Under the pieces are notes generated by a model, which did no database searches, was not told the origin of the DNA, and saw nothing but the letters and a program-made list of their open reading frames with translations. A stretch of 64,000 nucleotides of DNA from NCBI GenBank assembly GCA_008933995.1, contig WARS01000029.1:16739131-16803130 (forward strand). The letters run 5' to 3'. This document shows positions 48,359 through 60,023 of this stretch, piece after piece (position 1 is the first letter of the stretch; every line of letters begins with the position of its first letter). The translations under genes and the position numbers were made by a program. This stretch comes from Datnioides undecimradiatus. Taxonomy: Eukaryota > Chordata > Actinopteri > Lobotiformes > Datnioididae.

Positions 48359-51300
48359 AGAGAAATGGGTGAAGATGTGGGAGACAGAGCGAACTGCTGC
48401 TTCTGTCGCTAATCTGATTTCTATTAAAATTACATTATTTTGAATAATAAGGTCGACTTGGTCAGAACAGTGTGGGTGGGATGTATAATGAGCGAAAAGA
48501 GGTTAACAGTCTGTGAACTTTAAGTCGTCTCGCGCTACCAAATCAGTCTCCACTACAGAAACCGGGTGGTAGCTGTACCAAAACCCTCCCGATTTTAAAG
48601 TCAGCGTTTGACTGTTTTGACCGGAGCACGCGGCGAGGTGTGCACCGGGCCAACGCGAGAGCACGCGTTTATTAGTCATTCTGTTGTGTGTTTTTTGAAG
48701 GGTGAGCTGTTAATGGGAGAAATGGTGTTGCATGGTGGAGATGGAGAAGTGGGGGTTGCATGGCTGCATGGCGCAGCTCCAGAGATGGAAAGCAGAGGCC
48801 GGGGAATGGAAATCGATACAGATTCAGGGCTCGCCAGATCGGCCTTAACAATGTGGCGCAGACGCACTCTATATCCCGATCACATACACACAGGAGAGAA
48901 GGAACTGGGATGCGACACGTATGCAGGCTGTAGCTGCTGCTCTCATGTTGTCCTGTGTTATGCAGCCATGCAGTGGTGAATATGAACCTTACAGGAAGCA
49001 CGAGCCTCTAGTTGCAGTCATGTTGATGAACAAATTCACATTTTAGGGTGCATGTGTTTGTTAAAACCCTACATCCCTGTATGACTGCATTCTGATGATG
49101 CATTCTGTTATGAATATTCACAGCAGCCGACTACGTATAAGTTTATGCAGATTTTAAAGAAGGATTCATTGACTTTACCCTCCACCACATACAGCCAGCC
49201 TCTTCATAGCCGGGTTGCAGATAATGATGCAAGGCGTGAGATGTCATTTCATCTGGAATGAGCTACACTGAACCCGGGAGTTAAACAAAATAGCCTCGAG
49301 GTATAACCTCAAGAAAATGGCTGTTGCTCCCCCACCAGAGGATTTCAAAGGCGATGCTTGTACATGCGTGTCTCAATACTTACAGCACACGTTGCTGTGC
49401 TTAACGAACAACGAGTCTCTGAAACCACAGCTGCACTGTTTACCCCCCTATCTTCCCCTCACACATCAATTATTAAAGTACCAATCGATCATTTCGCAGG
49501 CAAACATCAAGCCATCTCTTCATGAAAAAAAAAAATCCTGTTTTAGATTAACCCGCATCAATCACATCTTAATGCCCTATCCAATTAAACCCATTATCCT
49601 GGCTTAAATGACCCAAAAGAAGCACCACTCCTGACTATTTTTGTTGCTGTGGGATATTTTGGTGAGCATCCCAAAAATAAAAATGACCTCCAGTTTGTAT
49701 TCTGCAGCTCAATAAAAAAAAAGCCAGAGATGTGATTTAAATAGAAGCCCCGGTTGGCTTCGTGCTGCACTGGAAAGTAGGGTGCAGGGTGGTGTGATTG
49801 ACGCGATCGTGGATTGTAATATTGATCGATGGGTGGAAGCTGTTGGATGAAATAATGGTGTTTAGGGCCTACAAGAATACTATTAAGTATGTATTGGTGA
49901 AACTCCAGTTCGCCACCTTGAACTGCCCTCACTGTGGACGTGGACCCATATTTCAGCACTCTGGACAGCGCCTTGAAACTGACCTGCAGGAATAAACTAG
50001 TGCCTCTTCATAATGAATGTTTTGTAGAGGGAAATAAAAAGCAGGTTGTAACAAACACATGCGGATAAATCTATTTCACTTGGACGAAATCAATCATTCA
50101 TACCTTCTTCTCAAAGATTCTACCTTTTTGATGCAAACAAACAAGATAAAAGCCCCAAATCAACTGCGGACTAAAATGAAGGGCACAGACCGTGGAAAGG
50201 AAACTGATCGAAAAAATATTTTATCAAGGAACATGAATGTAGGCATTGCAGTGATGCACGCGTGGAGGGGAAAGGGCGCAGTGTGACGGGGATGGGGGAT
50301 GGTGGATGGGGAGGAGTATTGCTCCAGGATTAGGCCTGTGTAAACGGCGTGTAGTCCATTGAAACATGAATAGGGGCCTCTCACCCTCGTTCTCGGCAAT
50401 GTTTTTCCTCTGTGTCCTGGGGGTCTTGACCTGCACACACTGGCACGTGCTCTGGCCATTCAAATGGTAATAAACCAACTGTGCTTTTTTTTTTTTTTTT
50501 GAGGGATGCCATGGCACCTAATCACTGTCATATGGAAGAATGAGGGGAGAGGGTGTCTTTTACCACACTGAGAAATAGGATCTTGTGCCTCGTGCCGCTG
50601 CAGCACACAACGCGCCATTTGCGGGGATGCACCGGACGTTTGATGATATAATAAAATATTCCCTGTGTAGTCCAGCTCCTGTCTGGAGAGGCGTGTTGTG
50701 CGTGAATATTACGCTAATTTCTCTATAACCCAAGCCCCAGAAGGACGAACGAGTGAGAGTGCATTACAAGCAACAAACAGATCATGATTACAGCAAGGAA
50801 AAAGGTGTGCAAAAGCGCTTTTTTAAATAACAGCTGTCCTATTTCCCCCCTTTTCCGGCTCCTGCCTCCCCCACACTCTGCTCCAGGGGAGAGACCAATG
50901 GGAGAGAGTGCTGAGGCGGGATAATTGATAGATGCACTGGCTATCCTTATCGATCAGGGCTGTATTGACCCGACCAAATACATTGAGATGGAGTGTGGAA
51001 TTCAACACAGATGCAAAGACGAATTGTTTTCATCGTTAATGCGATCTTTAAATGCCTCCCAAACCTCACTTTGCCCGCGTCTTTCTTACTTGTGCAGCTT
51101 TACAATGAAGCTACCTATTTATTTATACAGCAGTGGACTCGTGCATTGAGATGTTCTGAAAATGTATAAAAAGACATCTAAAGGTTAAAGCTTTTTGCAG
51201 GGCCTGCGTGTCTGTGGGTCTGCATATGAAGAACACAATAGGTGGGAAAGCCTGTGGGTCTTTGCCCTCGTTGCATTAGGAGATGTTAAGCGTGAAGGGC

Positions 51301-54300
51301 ACGCATTCCCCCCTAAATGGGCCTATCTCTGCTCTGTTTTTCGTTCCAGGGGTGGATTGTCATGTGTGTGTGCAGACAGTGGCATTTTCACATTAGCTAA
51401 GCAGGGCAGCAGCATTGATTTGTGTGACTGTGATGAATTTGGAATAGTAATTTGAATTTATTGATTGATGTGGCCGAGCGAGTATAGCCCAGCCTCACTT
51501 TCAGTACCACCCCACCACCCACCCACCCCCAACTCCCACTCCCAGCCCACATGCGCACCGAGGATAATGGTGATTTTAAATGCAATAAGTAAAATGTTGC
51601 TCCGCGCATTTACATACAAGTCATTTGTCATTTTGCCCAACTGGATTTTACTCTGAGACCTATTGTGACAGCATGCACGACACACAATAAGCGCTGGAAA
51701 TCTGCTGATTCAAGGAAGAAAAATAAACATGTTTCATGAAGATGTAGAATAAATGTATTTACAAATTAAATAATTAATACCATCTATCACTACTGGGACA
51801 AATTAAGATAACATTGCATCCTTAATTTCCATTATTCAACCAAATACACACACACAGATACACACACCTCACACCTATCGGCTGCTCTGGGCCTGACCAT
51901 CGTTAAAATATGCAGTAGGTGTGCACTGCACAGGACTGTGCCACTCCAACATGTCAATTGGATTGGAGGGGGGGGTTATCCTGATGCCGGGTGTGGAAGA
52001 TATAAAACCCCACAGCCCAATTAGCTTTAACAGCAGTGGCACTTAAAGAGACAATTGTGGAGTGTTTAAATCTTTATTTACCAGAACCCCACTAAATGCG
52101 CAAAGGAACAATTTACATGCCATTAAGTGCTTTTCAATAGGGCATTGACTGGAACTAAAATATGCCACTATATCTGCTTAATTGAACTGTTCGCTGAAAT
52201 ACGACACAGAAGCGCTGATTGACGTTTGGGAGCGCAGCACGTCTAAACAGGGCCTTTACACAAACATCAATGAGAGGGGACCTCTCACTCACATCTCTGT
52301 TTAAACCCCACTGCGACGCCTCTCGTTTTCACTTGCGTCCTGTTAATCAGGTGGGAAGTGTTAAGGGGTTTAGAGGTGGCGCGAATCTCGGTCCAAATCA
52401 CATCCTTTGCGATGGAAATCAAACGGTGGATGAGAAATGAACCATTTCGTGTGTTACTGATCAAAAGGGATGTCGAGTTATCTTATATCGTGTGCACACA
52501 TACAGTGTAACTTCACAAGCCACAATAAACGCCATTCCTCACTCTCAGAAAACAGGCCCTAAACCAACTTTTGAAACCAGACAGCACAGAGTGCAGAGGA
52601 GACAACGCAGGCCAGAGAAAGACGCATCTGTTTGTGTCTCCGTCTTTCAGATCCAAATCGATCATTTATCAGTGTGCTACTCTGAAAGGGGACGCCTGGA
52701 CCTGAAATATTGATCCATACGAAGTCACGCTCCTCCGATTCTTTGGCCAGGCCTCAGACGATCCTTGTTTGCGACGACGCGCTTATTTGACAGGGGGGAG
52801 TAACAGGAGTATCGCATCAAGTTTGTTTGGAACAAACTGGAGATTTGAGTCTCAGTGATCTCAAAAGTGTAGATTTGTTTTGCTTTTAAAGTAAAAGCCG
52901 CAAGATGTAATCAATTTTAGTGACATCTTGCTTTGATTTCCTTTGTTTGGTCTCTTTCCCTGTGTTTTTGTTTGTGTGTGACTTGGAGAGAGAGAGACAG
53001 GGAATGAGGCATAGACAGTGGGACGTGTACATCCATGCTGTGCCCGTGCGTAAAACCTCCACATGTGCGTAAGAACAAACACATCTGTGCAGACTGCGTT
53101 TGCACGTTATCTGCCTTTGAGAGATGCTTCCTCTCTTTTGTTTGTAACACATCCAGTGTTGCACAGCGTCTGTTTATACTATCATGGATTGTAGCATCAA
53201 TCAAAATATAGATTTCCCCCCAACATTTAACACCCCAACTGTCATGATGAAGTTTTACTCAATACAATCGACTAATAACTTCTAGTAATGTCTGTTTGAG
53301 CAGCTATTGACAGTCTCGCCACATTGACTTCAAATTGATCCCTCCACATCACTCAGGTTGGGAGCTGTCTCCTCACTCACCTGCAAGCCTGAGAGCCGAC
53401 ATCCGCTGGAACTCGGGCTCCTGGAGCCACTTCCACATCCTCCTGAACGTCTCCCGGCCAGACTTGAGTTTACTCCACGGTTTAGGATTCCGCAGCAGGT
53501 CAGACAGAGTTCCCTGGGACCGGCACAAGATCCTCTGAGCAAAGATGGCCTGGGGGATGCTGTAGCGCTTGAGCTCTGCCGTTATTCGCTGTGCCACCTC
53601 TTTGGTGTTTATCTCCTCCACCTGCCCTGACCCAGCTCCCTGCCCGCCTCCCACCACCGTCTGCCTGTCCCGGTCTGACAGCATGGACCCGTTTGCCTGA
53701 GAGTGCGGATGGCTGTGATGGTGTATGCCGTTCAAGGATGTCATGAGCCCGGCCCCGTGGCCACCGAGACCCCGGGTGAGGTGCTCCTCGCCCCGGGACA
53801 GCATAGCTGCGTGGGACTCGAAGCCCCCCGAGGAAATCATCTTGTCGTTGGAGAGGTGAGCTCCGGGGCCGTAGGCGCTGAGAGTCTGCTGGGAGCTGTG
53901 CAAAGACCCCAGACCGTTAGACAGAGGGGATAGAGGCTGCCCCATGCCGGACATGTCTTTGGGGTAGTGGCCGTAGAGGTTACCCATTGAGGCGAGGCTT
54001 CGGTCGTCCCTCATCAGAGTGAAGCTGCCGCTGACGTTCCCGGCTGCGAGTCGCTGGTGCGCCGGATGATGGTGAGCATGTGGGTGTGGATGGTGAAATT
54101 TCTCCGAGACTGTGGATATGGGGGGCAGGTGCTGCAGCGGCGTCAGCGTGGTGTAGGTGCTGCTCAGGCTCATCCCGGAGTCGCATGACATGGTCATTGC
54201 CGGATGCAGGGGACCAGACAAAGCGTGGTCTGTGCGGTAGTCCCCTGCTCCCTCCAGTATCGAGGCCATGGACACCATGGCTGACCGCCCGTGCGACACC

Positions 54301-54416
54301 AAGTTCCGATGCGACGCCGACGACTGGCGCGCGTGTGGGGAGTTCATTAAGTCGCTCGTTTGATGGGAGTGAGATACACCGTGCAGATTTCCAATGTTTT
54401 CCATTGTAAGCTCCAT
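38217..54416 (-). CDS. onecut3: ONECUT-family CUT-homeodomain transcription factor (ONECUT3), two coding exons
   Basis: CDS is 54416-53381 joined to 38509-38217, 442 residues. ONECUT proteins are nuclear activators that bind ATCGAT/ATTGAT-type sites through a single CUT domain plus a divergent homeodomain, in neural, retinal, liver and pancreatic development. The CUT domain is about residues 267-346 (begins EEINTKEVAQRITAELKRYS); the homeodomain is about 362-422 with the family's diagnostic NFFMNARRR (Phe48, Met50). The N terminus MELTMENIGNLH aligns with ONECUT3 MELSLESLGGLH, whereas ONECUT2 starts much earlier; the C terminus ATTFSKA matches ONECUT3 ATFSKA. The protein is shorter than human ONECUT3 (494 aa), which is rich in Ala/Gly/Pro runs. 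I cannot tell whether this is the a, b or another fish copy. Confidence 0.93.
39102..39138. repeat. (TG)n microsatellite
   Basis: A near-pure TG run of about 37 bp; a shorter one precedes it at 38985-39007. Both lie just inside the onecut3 intron near exon 2, within purine-rich DNA. Confidence 0.9.
41560..41780 (+). mobile_element. Tc1-like transposase fragment
   Basis: From 41604 the plus strand reads FISQQDDKPEHAVKAC and then LPPQSPDLNLTEHL (ending near 41726). These match the second catalytic Asp block (FQQDNDPKHTAK) and the Glu block (PQSPDLNxIEH) of Tc1/mariner DDE transposases, at slightly less than the standard 34-residue spacing. Upstream parts are in other frames and interrupted, so this is a dead fragment. 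It is unlike the 11.2 kb remnant in sequence and strand. Confidence 0.65.
42676..42830. promoter_or_regulatory. CpG-dense intronic patch with ATCGAT sites
   Basis: I count about 16 CpG dinucleotides in roughly 125 bp from 42676 to 42800, far above the surrounding intron. The patch runs directly into two overlapping ATCGAT sites (42818-42827). It could be an unmethylated enhancer, an internal promoter of onecut3, or a non-coding RNA start. There is no supporting ORF. Confidence 0.4.
42813..43465. promoter_or_regulatory. cluster of five ONECUT-type ATCGAT sites
   Basis: ATCGAT occurs at 42818, 42822, 42885, 43456 and 43460. The one at 42885 reads AAAAATCGAT, close to the in-vitro ONECUT consensus. 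The sequence TCAATATCGATCGAT is present twice, at 42813-42827 and 43451-43465. The hexamers are directly visible; that ONECUT proteins bind them is family knowledge, and enhancer function is inferred. Confidence 0.5.
46801..46853. repeat. (TG)26 microsatellite
   Basis: A pure TG run of about 53 bp in the onecut3 intron. A (CA)n run of about 27 bp precedes it at 46479-46505. Confidence 0.95.
48315..48355. repeat. (TG)n microsatellite
   Basis: About 40 bp of pure TG in the onecut3 intron, 150 bp after the ATCGAT site at 48161. Confidence 0.95.
53381..54416 (-). other. onecut3: onecut3 exon 1: N terminus and CUT domain
   Basis: The open frame extends upstream to 54452 but begins there with GTG, so the first ATG, at 54416-54414, is chosen; it also matches the ONECUT3 N terminus. 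Conserved blocks visible are SAMVSMASILEG, TYTTLTPLQHLPPISTVSEK, a His/Pro-rich stretch (about residues 100-118), NVSGSFTLMRD and the CUT domain. The donor follows LRLA plus one base. Confidence 0.93.
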
Positions 54417-54860
54417 CGTTGAAAGGATCTTTATTTCCACCCCTCTCGCCACTCTCTCGCTCTCTCCCTCGCTGCTCTCCCTCTCTCACTGTCGCTCTAT
54501 CTCACACTCCTTTCCAATAAATTTTGAACGATTTCAAAGCCAAGCCATTGATTGTAGTTGCCTCTCTGCAGTCAATCCAGCATGGTTTTAAAAGATCGGG
54601 TCCCAGCCGCCACACAAACTGCGCCGCAAACCTCTGCTCGGTGTGTGTGAAGGTGCGCCTGCCTGGATTTCTCTCGCTGTAGAGCACCTTCCAATATACC
54701 CAAAGCGCTGCTCTGCTCTCTGTGTGTATATTGACGCGCCCGCGCTCATGTTAAGATGAGACCGAGCCTGTGCGCATGTGCGCGCCCCCGTGGTGTATCC
54801 TCGCACTCGCGCACTCTGTCTGGGGCCAATCTGACGTCACTTGCCCCTATGTCATGGGTT
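54417..54860 (-). promoter_or_regulatory. onecut3: onecut3 5' UTR and promoter
   Basis: This stretch is GC- and CpG-rich, forming an island with exon 1. At its far end a CCAAT box (54826-54830) abuts a perfect palindromic CRE, TGACGTCA (54832-54839). An NRF1-like TGCGCATGTGCGCG lies at 54771-54784. There is no clear TATA box, as expected of a CpG-island promoter. The transcription start is probably between 54500 and 54770. Confidence 0.55.
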
Positions 54861-56325
54861 GTTCGTGTTGCACACTGAGCCTCAAATTCCTGAAAAAGAT
54901 TGCATTAGACACTTGTTAAGATAAAACACAGAACTGTTATCCTCTGCAATGTGTGCAACATTTACACTCAGATGGATAAGGAGCACTAGCGCCTTGGTTT
55001 CTCTGATAAACCGCCTGACACGGCGCCAGCAGCATGTGATGCCTCTCTTGAAGGTTAAATATTAATTGACATGTGTCACATCAGGCCACGTTTTTTTGTG
55101 ATGAAAAAAACCGCAGCTTCTCTTGAGGTAGAGGTCATAGCTTATAGCCAGCGCCTTTATTCTTTTTTTTCATACATTTCAGATGCTTCTTGGTGCCTGG
55201 AGAGAATTATTTGTAGATGTAAATGAATTCTTTTTCAGCGTTTAAAACGTGAGATTCACGGCTTCAGACTGCGTGGTTTGACCTTTGACAAGTTTAAATG
55301 ATAACCAGCTTCCCAGCAAAATTACATTTGTGTCTCTGCTTTTACAATCTTAGAAGTAAACGGTCAAATCCTTCTGTCCAATGTCTTACGTTAAGCATTC
55401 ACTCACAACTTTTCCTTACAAGTGCTTTTTTTTCCTCCAGCAAATGTTACTGAATAATTCTGCCGAGTTTCATTTCATCATAGCCTCTAGGCTTTGACCC
55501 CTTTGGTATCTTTGCTCCTCGGATTCGGGCCACGAAAATCAAACTCCCTCACCATAATGTTTTTACAAACTTCTGTATAAAAACTTGCTGCTCGCTGACG
55601 TCAATCCAGGTCAGCAATCCATCAATGTCAAACTATGTATGGATCAGGAGATGCATCGATAGGTTGGTGCCTATTGCAGGAGCCCGCAATATGGATGTGA
55701 TATAGCAGCACGTTCAGATCGAGGGATTGGTTTCTGTAAAGGGCTAACGAGTAAGTCACACGTTTTGGGGTTGAAACTGACTGTTTAAAGCTGCCGTAAA
55801 GTTGTCAAAAATAAGTTTTCCATCCCCTATAAACATCGAGTATATAGCTTTATTGCTTCCTGTTATGGGGTGAATGTAAATGTCATGCGCGAGCCCAGAG
55901 TGGTATAGCCAATATTCCAGTATTCAGTTTGTTTAAACTGATAATGTTGCATTAGATCGCCAGCAATATACTTTAGTGAATGAGGAGTTTGTGGTGATAT
56001 TATATATAGTTTGCGTTTTAATGTGAGGTTTTATTGTGTCTCTGTGTGGGCGCAAAAATATCTAGAGATTTTAATCAACACCCGCTCAGACACGCCTAAT
56101 CAAAATCCGATCATAATAGGTTTCACAAATATAAAGCATTTACTGCAGGAAAGTTATATACTGGATTATTTTATGTCATATTTCTGTGTTTGTATCTTCC
56201 AGTTGTCTATAGGGTGAGATGTAGTGAGACGAGCGGCACATGTAAGTGCTGGAAAAGCGTAAAAATCACAACATCGACACCTTTTTGACGTGTTCAGACG
56301 TGTTTGAACACAGTGTTGAGTCTGC

Positions 56326-56327
<2 letters not shown>

Positions 56328-56379
<52 letters not shown>
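56328..56379. repeat. (TG)n microsatellite
   Basis: A pure TG run of about 50 bp, 1.9 kb upstream of the onecut3 start codon. Confidence 0.95.
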
Positions 56380-56382
<3 letters not shown>

Positions 56383-57509
56383 ATCCCACCGATAACCACA
56401 ACAGCAGCACCCCAGCAGGCCTTCAGATGCTCTGTAAACTATGTGAACATTGTTACTAAGTGAGAAGCCTTGGCATTTACACCGATGTTATGTAAAATGA
56501 GGCCATTAGGATTTCGACCCGGAGCTGGAAAAAAAATAGTCTAACAATCCAGGAAGTGGCATCACTAATCATTTACAAATTGCATAAAATAATTTCCCTG
56601 ACCAGTGTTTACCAACAGTTAGGTCAAGGCCATCCATAACTCCACTGATGAATTGTGATATCAGTGGCCTTGGCACACTGCTCCTCTCCCCCCAAAATAA
56701 TGACCCTAAAAACTGTGTCTTTGCTGATTGCCAACGGGGGATGGTGGCTTTTGGCTTGTGCCATCAGGAGAACAGCAGTGTCCGCTTGGGTTAATGTCCC
56801 TGTATTGATCCCAGCAACCACTGCTATCGAAAATGAATTACCGAAGCCCGCACAGCAGCGAATCCGTCATCTGTGCTCAGCCAGCCGGCCAGAGCAGCTT
56901 ATTGGTCGCGGTGGTGATGGATGTTAACTTTCATTGCTGGCTCCTTGCTCCTAATTCACCAGGGTTTACAACCCAAAACAACGAGTTGAAAAGTTTTATA
57001 CTTTCACCACGAACTTGTAAACTTCATACCAGTTCACCTCCCCCAGTGATTTCTTTTATTAATTTCTACCGGCTCCCCTGCGCCATGGCTGGTCATGATA
57101 AACTCCACTCAGATAAAAGAGCAGGGTGAACAGGGCGCGAACTGATCAGTGTACTTTTCACATTTGAAATCAATGCTGTTCTTTTTTTATTTTATGCAGC
57201 TTGGTCAAATCGTTCATTCAGTAAACCAAAATAAAATTTGAATGCAAAGTAAACACAAGTTACCCCCTCCCCCATTAAAAAAGAGAAAAAAATCTATGTA
57301 CACGCCTAGAGCTCAGTTTTAATTTGTATTTTAATGTACTGTTTTCGAATACTTAAATAAGCATATCCTATGGCAAATACAATATGAAATATTAACAGTG
57401 TCGATATCTGCGGTGTGACTGGGGCGATGCCGCAGAGACCCAGTGATTTATTTCATATTAATAACAGCGGGCGAGGCGGTGGCCTCAGCACCACGTTGGC
57501 ATCGACTTT

Positions 57510-57582
57510 ACACACACACACACACACACACAGACACACACACAGACACACACACAGACGCACGCACGCAAGCACACACACT
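57510..57582. repeat. (CA)n microsatellite with CAGA interruptions
   Basis: CA repeats are interrupted three times by CAGA and end in CACG/CAAG units. The Thr/His-rich frames over it are artefacts of the repeat. Confidence 0.95.
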
Positions 57583-58517
57583 GCAGCGATTGTGTTTTAG
57601 TTTATTTGTTAATAAAATGCAATCTCATTCCAGAAAAGTTGCAACATATTTTATAATATTTTGAACATGACTTACGTTGATTCAGTACAATTCGTTTTAA
57701 AAGTCACCGGAGCTCAACGTTAAAGTCTTTTATGAGGCCCAGAGCATTTTGTTTTTATCTTTAAGCACCGCTGTCGTTTGCTGATCAGCCAATCAATGCT
57801 GAACCCGGAGCTCCGCTCAATGCATTTTCAGAGGGATCGATGGGGCCAAAAATGCATTCTGCTAAAATGGTTTAAGTCCTGTTATGTGTTTGACCTGTCT
57901 CAACAGGCAGTTTCATTGCAGGAAACGACCACATAGCACTCAGCTGAAAAGTTTGAGCTGAGCTTTTCATTTGGCTGAGTGCTGCAGAGTTTGAGTGAAA
58001 ACACATTACGTTTAATTTATATTTCGCTTTTCTAAATTTTAGCTGTATTCGAAATTATTATTATTATTATCATTATAATTATTATTATTATTATTAGAGT
58101 GTTGTGTATTTTAAGAAATAATTCAAAACCATTTTAATTTTTAGATTTACGACATATTTATATTTGCACCAGGTCGACGATATATTGTTATTTTAATAAT
58201 TTTTTTATTTGATCGTATTTTATATAAAACTCGGTGTGTTAACTGGAGGTATTTCTGGTGGGCCAGCTCTGCCGTATAAGCTTGTCTATTTTCCCAGGAA
58301 TCACTCGATAGAGAGAGACTAATCTTTTCATGACTTCTTGAATGACTCCGTGGCTGATGCATCACGCTTAATGTATTCTAAAGTATATTTACTTGAATCT
58401 GGCTATTGGCAAAAGTTAAGTAGCAGTGTTTAGTAATGTCGCATTGATCAGGCCTCTGAGCAAGTCAGCGGGACGGGGGGCTGCTGCTGCTCTCATCCCA
58501 ACACACACACATACGCT

Positions 58518-58550
<33 letters not shown>
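58518..58550. repeat. (CA)n microsatellite
   Basis: About 33 bp of pure CA, followed by a short TG/GA run at 58628-58660. Confidence 0.9.
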
Positions 58551-58552
<2 letters not shown>

Positions 58553-59814
58553 ATAAGGCCTTGTTTGGGGAAAAAAAACTTACACAACATCTGCCTTGTT
58601 TGCCTATGGCTCCACTTTAAGTAACCCTGTGTGTATGTGTGTGTGTCTGAGAGAGAGAGATATAGAGAGGAATATACTGGGCTATTTTTAACATCTGTCA
58701 TTCCCATTGCAGTCAGATAACATGTTTAAATGTGTTTTATATAAATCACTGTTTTACTAAAGCGTGAATTGTTTTGCCGTGCAGCGGGTATTTGTTGTGC
58801 TGTTGTTGTTTGAAAGGCTAAATATTGTTTATTTCTTTTTTTTTAAAAATCCTGTCACTACAGCTTTTAACGTGTCGCCTCGGCTTCAAACATTTTCTAC
58901 AAAGTTTCAATAGGCTACAGGCCAAATCAATGCCACCCTGCATTTTGAATGTTACCTGTTTGTCCTGTTAAATCTTTAAACGGCAGCCTACTGTTAAAAC
59001 TGCTTGGTTCACAGTCAGAGCTCTGCGGCCACTTCTAAAAGGCCTATAATGATAAAAAAAATAAATCACTTGCTCATTGAATCGCTGTGTTTGTAAAGCG
59101 TTTGCCTGCAGTTTGTTAAGGAATTAGTGTGTTGCCGCAGATTATTATTTAGGTAGGCCTACATTTGCATTTGAAAGGGCCCAGCAATAGAGGACTGTAG
59201 TGATCAATAGCCCCGGTGCCATATCGATCTATCCGCAGCCTGATCGATTGACAGAAAGAATTGGGCGCACATCTCTTCTCTGCGCTTGGTTTCATTCAAA
59301 ATGAAAGTCAACTTCTGTAGAAAGAGACGCTGTTTATTACAGTAGACCTCTAAAATATTATGACAACAGGTGCCAAATAAGCCTGGCACGCCCACCTTAG
59401 GAAGACTGATGGATCAATAATCAACACACACCTCAAGAACCTCAAGCAAGTCCAGTCGCCTTCGTACAGCAACTTCAAATATCACCAAGACTAAGAATCT
59501 GCATATTAGCAGTAATAACGAACGTATGTTAATGTTTGCTGAAAAATGCCCAACTTAGATAATTGGTATATATAAAAATGTGGATATTCGTAAAATATGA
59601 AGTTCAGGTCAAGGAGGAGCGAGCGCATGTTAAAACCTCATTTGCTGTTATAAGAAGAATAAGGTTGTAAGTGGCACTGCTTTTGTTTTGTCAGTTTAAT
59701 GCGTGAAGTCATTTTCTTGTGGCTATTTTGCTTGACTATTCTGACATTTTTCTATTTTATCGAATAGAAACTCAAACAATTGAAATTATATTTGTATATC
59801 TTTTAAATCTGTTA

Positions 59815-59861
59815 TATATATGTATATCTATATAGATCTATATATAGGTCATCTACGTGTG

Positions 59862-59911
<50 letters not shown>

Positions 59912-59976
59912 GGGAGAAAGAAAGATGCCATATATATATATATGTATATGTATGTATGTGTGTGTATATATGTGTG

Positions 59977-60022
<46 letters not shown>
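59815..60022. repeat. compound (TA)n/(CA)n/(TG)n microsatellite
   Basis: A TA-rich lead is followed by a pure CA run (59864-59908), a short unique spacer, then TG/TA units and a long pure TA run ending at 60022. The TA part could extrude as a cruciform. Tyr/Ile-rich open frames here are repeat translations. Confidence 0.95.

Positions 60023-60023
<1 letters not shown>

Larger units (their letters stand above)
38510..53380 (-). other. onecut3: onecut3 intron 1 (14.9 kb)
   Basis: The intron runs from a strong donor (GTGAGT at 53375-53380) to the acceptor at 38510-38511. No coding exon is seen. It holds TG/CA microsatellites (38985-39007, 39102-39138, 46479-46505, 46801-46853, 48315-48355), a Tc1-like fragment (about 41560-41780), a CpG-dense patch (42676-42830) and twelve of the seventeen clustered ATCGAT hexamers. 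Long introns with embedded enhancers are usual for developmental transcription-factor genes. Confidence 0.8.

Noticed and set aside
54417-54452. Upstream extension of onecut3 by 12 codons
   Set aside because: The extension begins at GTG and does not match the family N terminus; the ATG at 54416 does.
57481-57510. Half-match to a REST/NRSF site (TCAGCACCAC)
   Set aside because: Only the left half fits; the right half (GGACAGCGCC) is absent.
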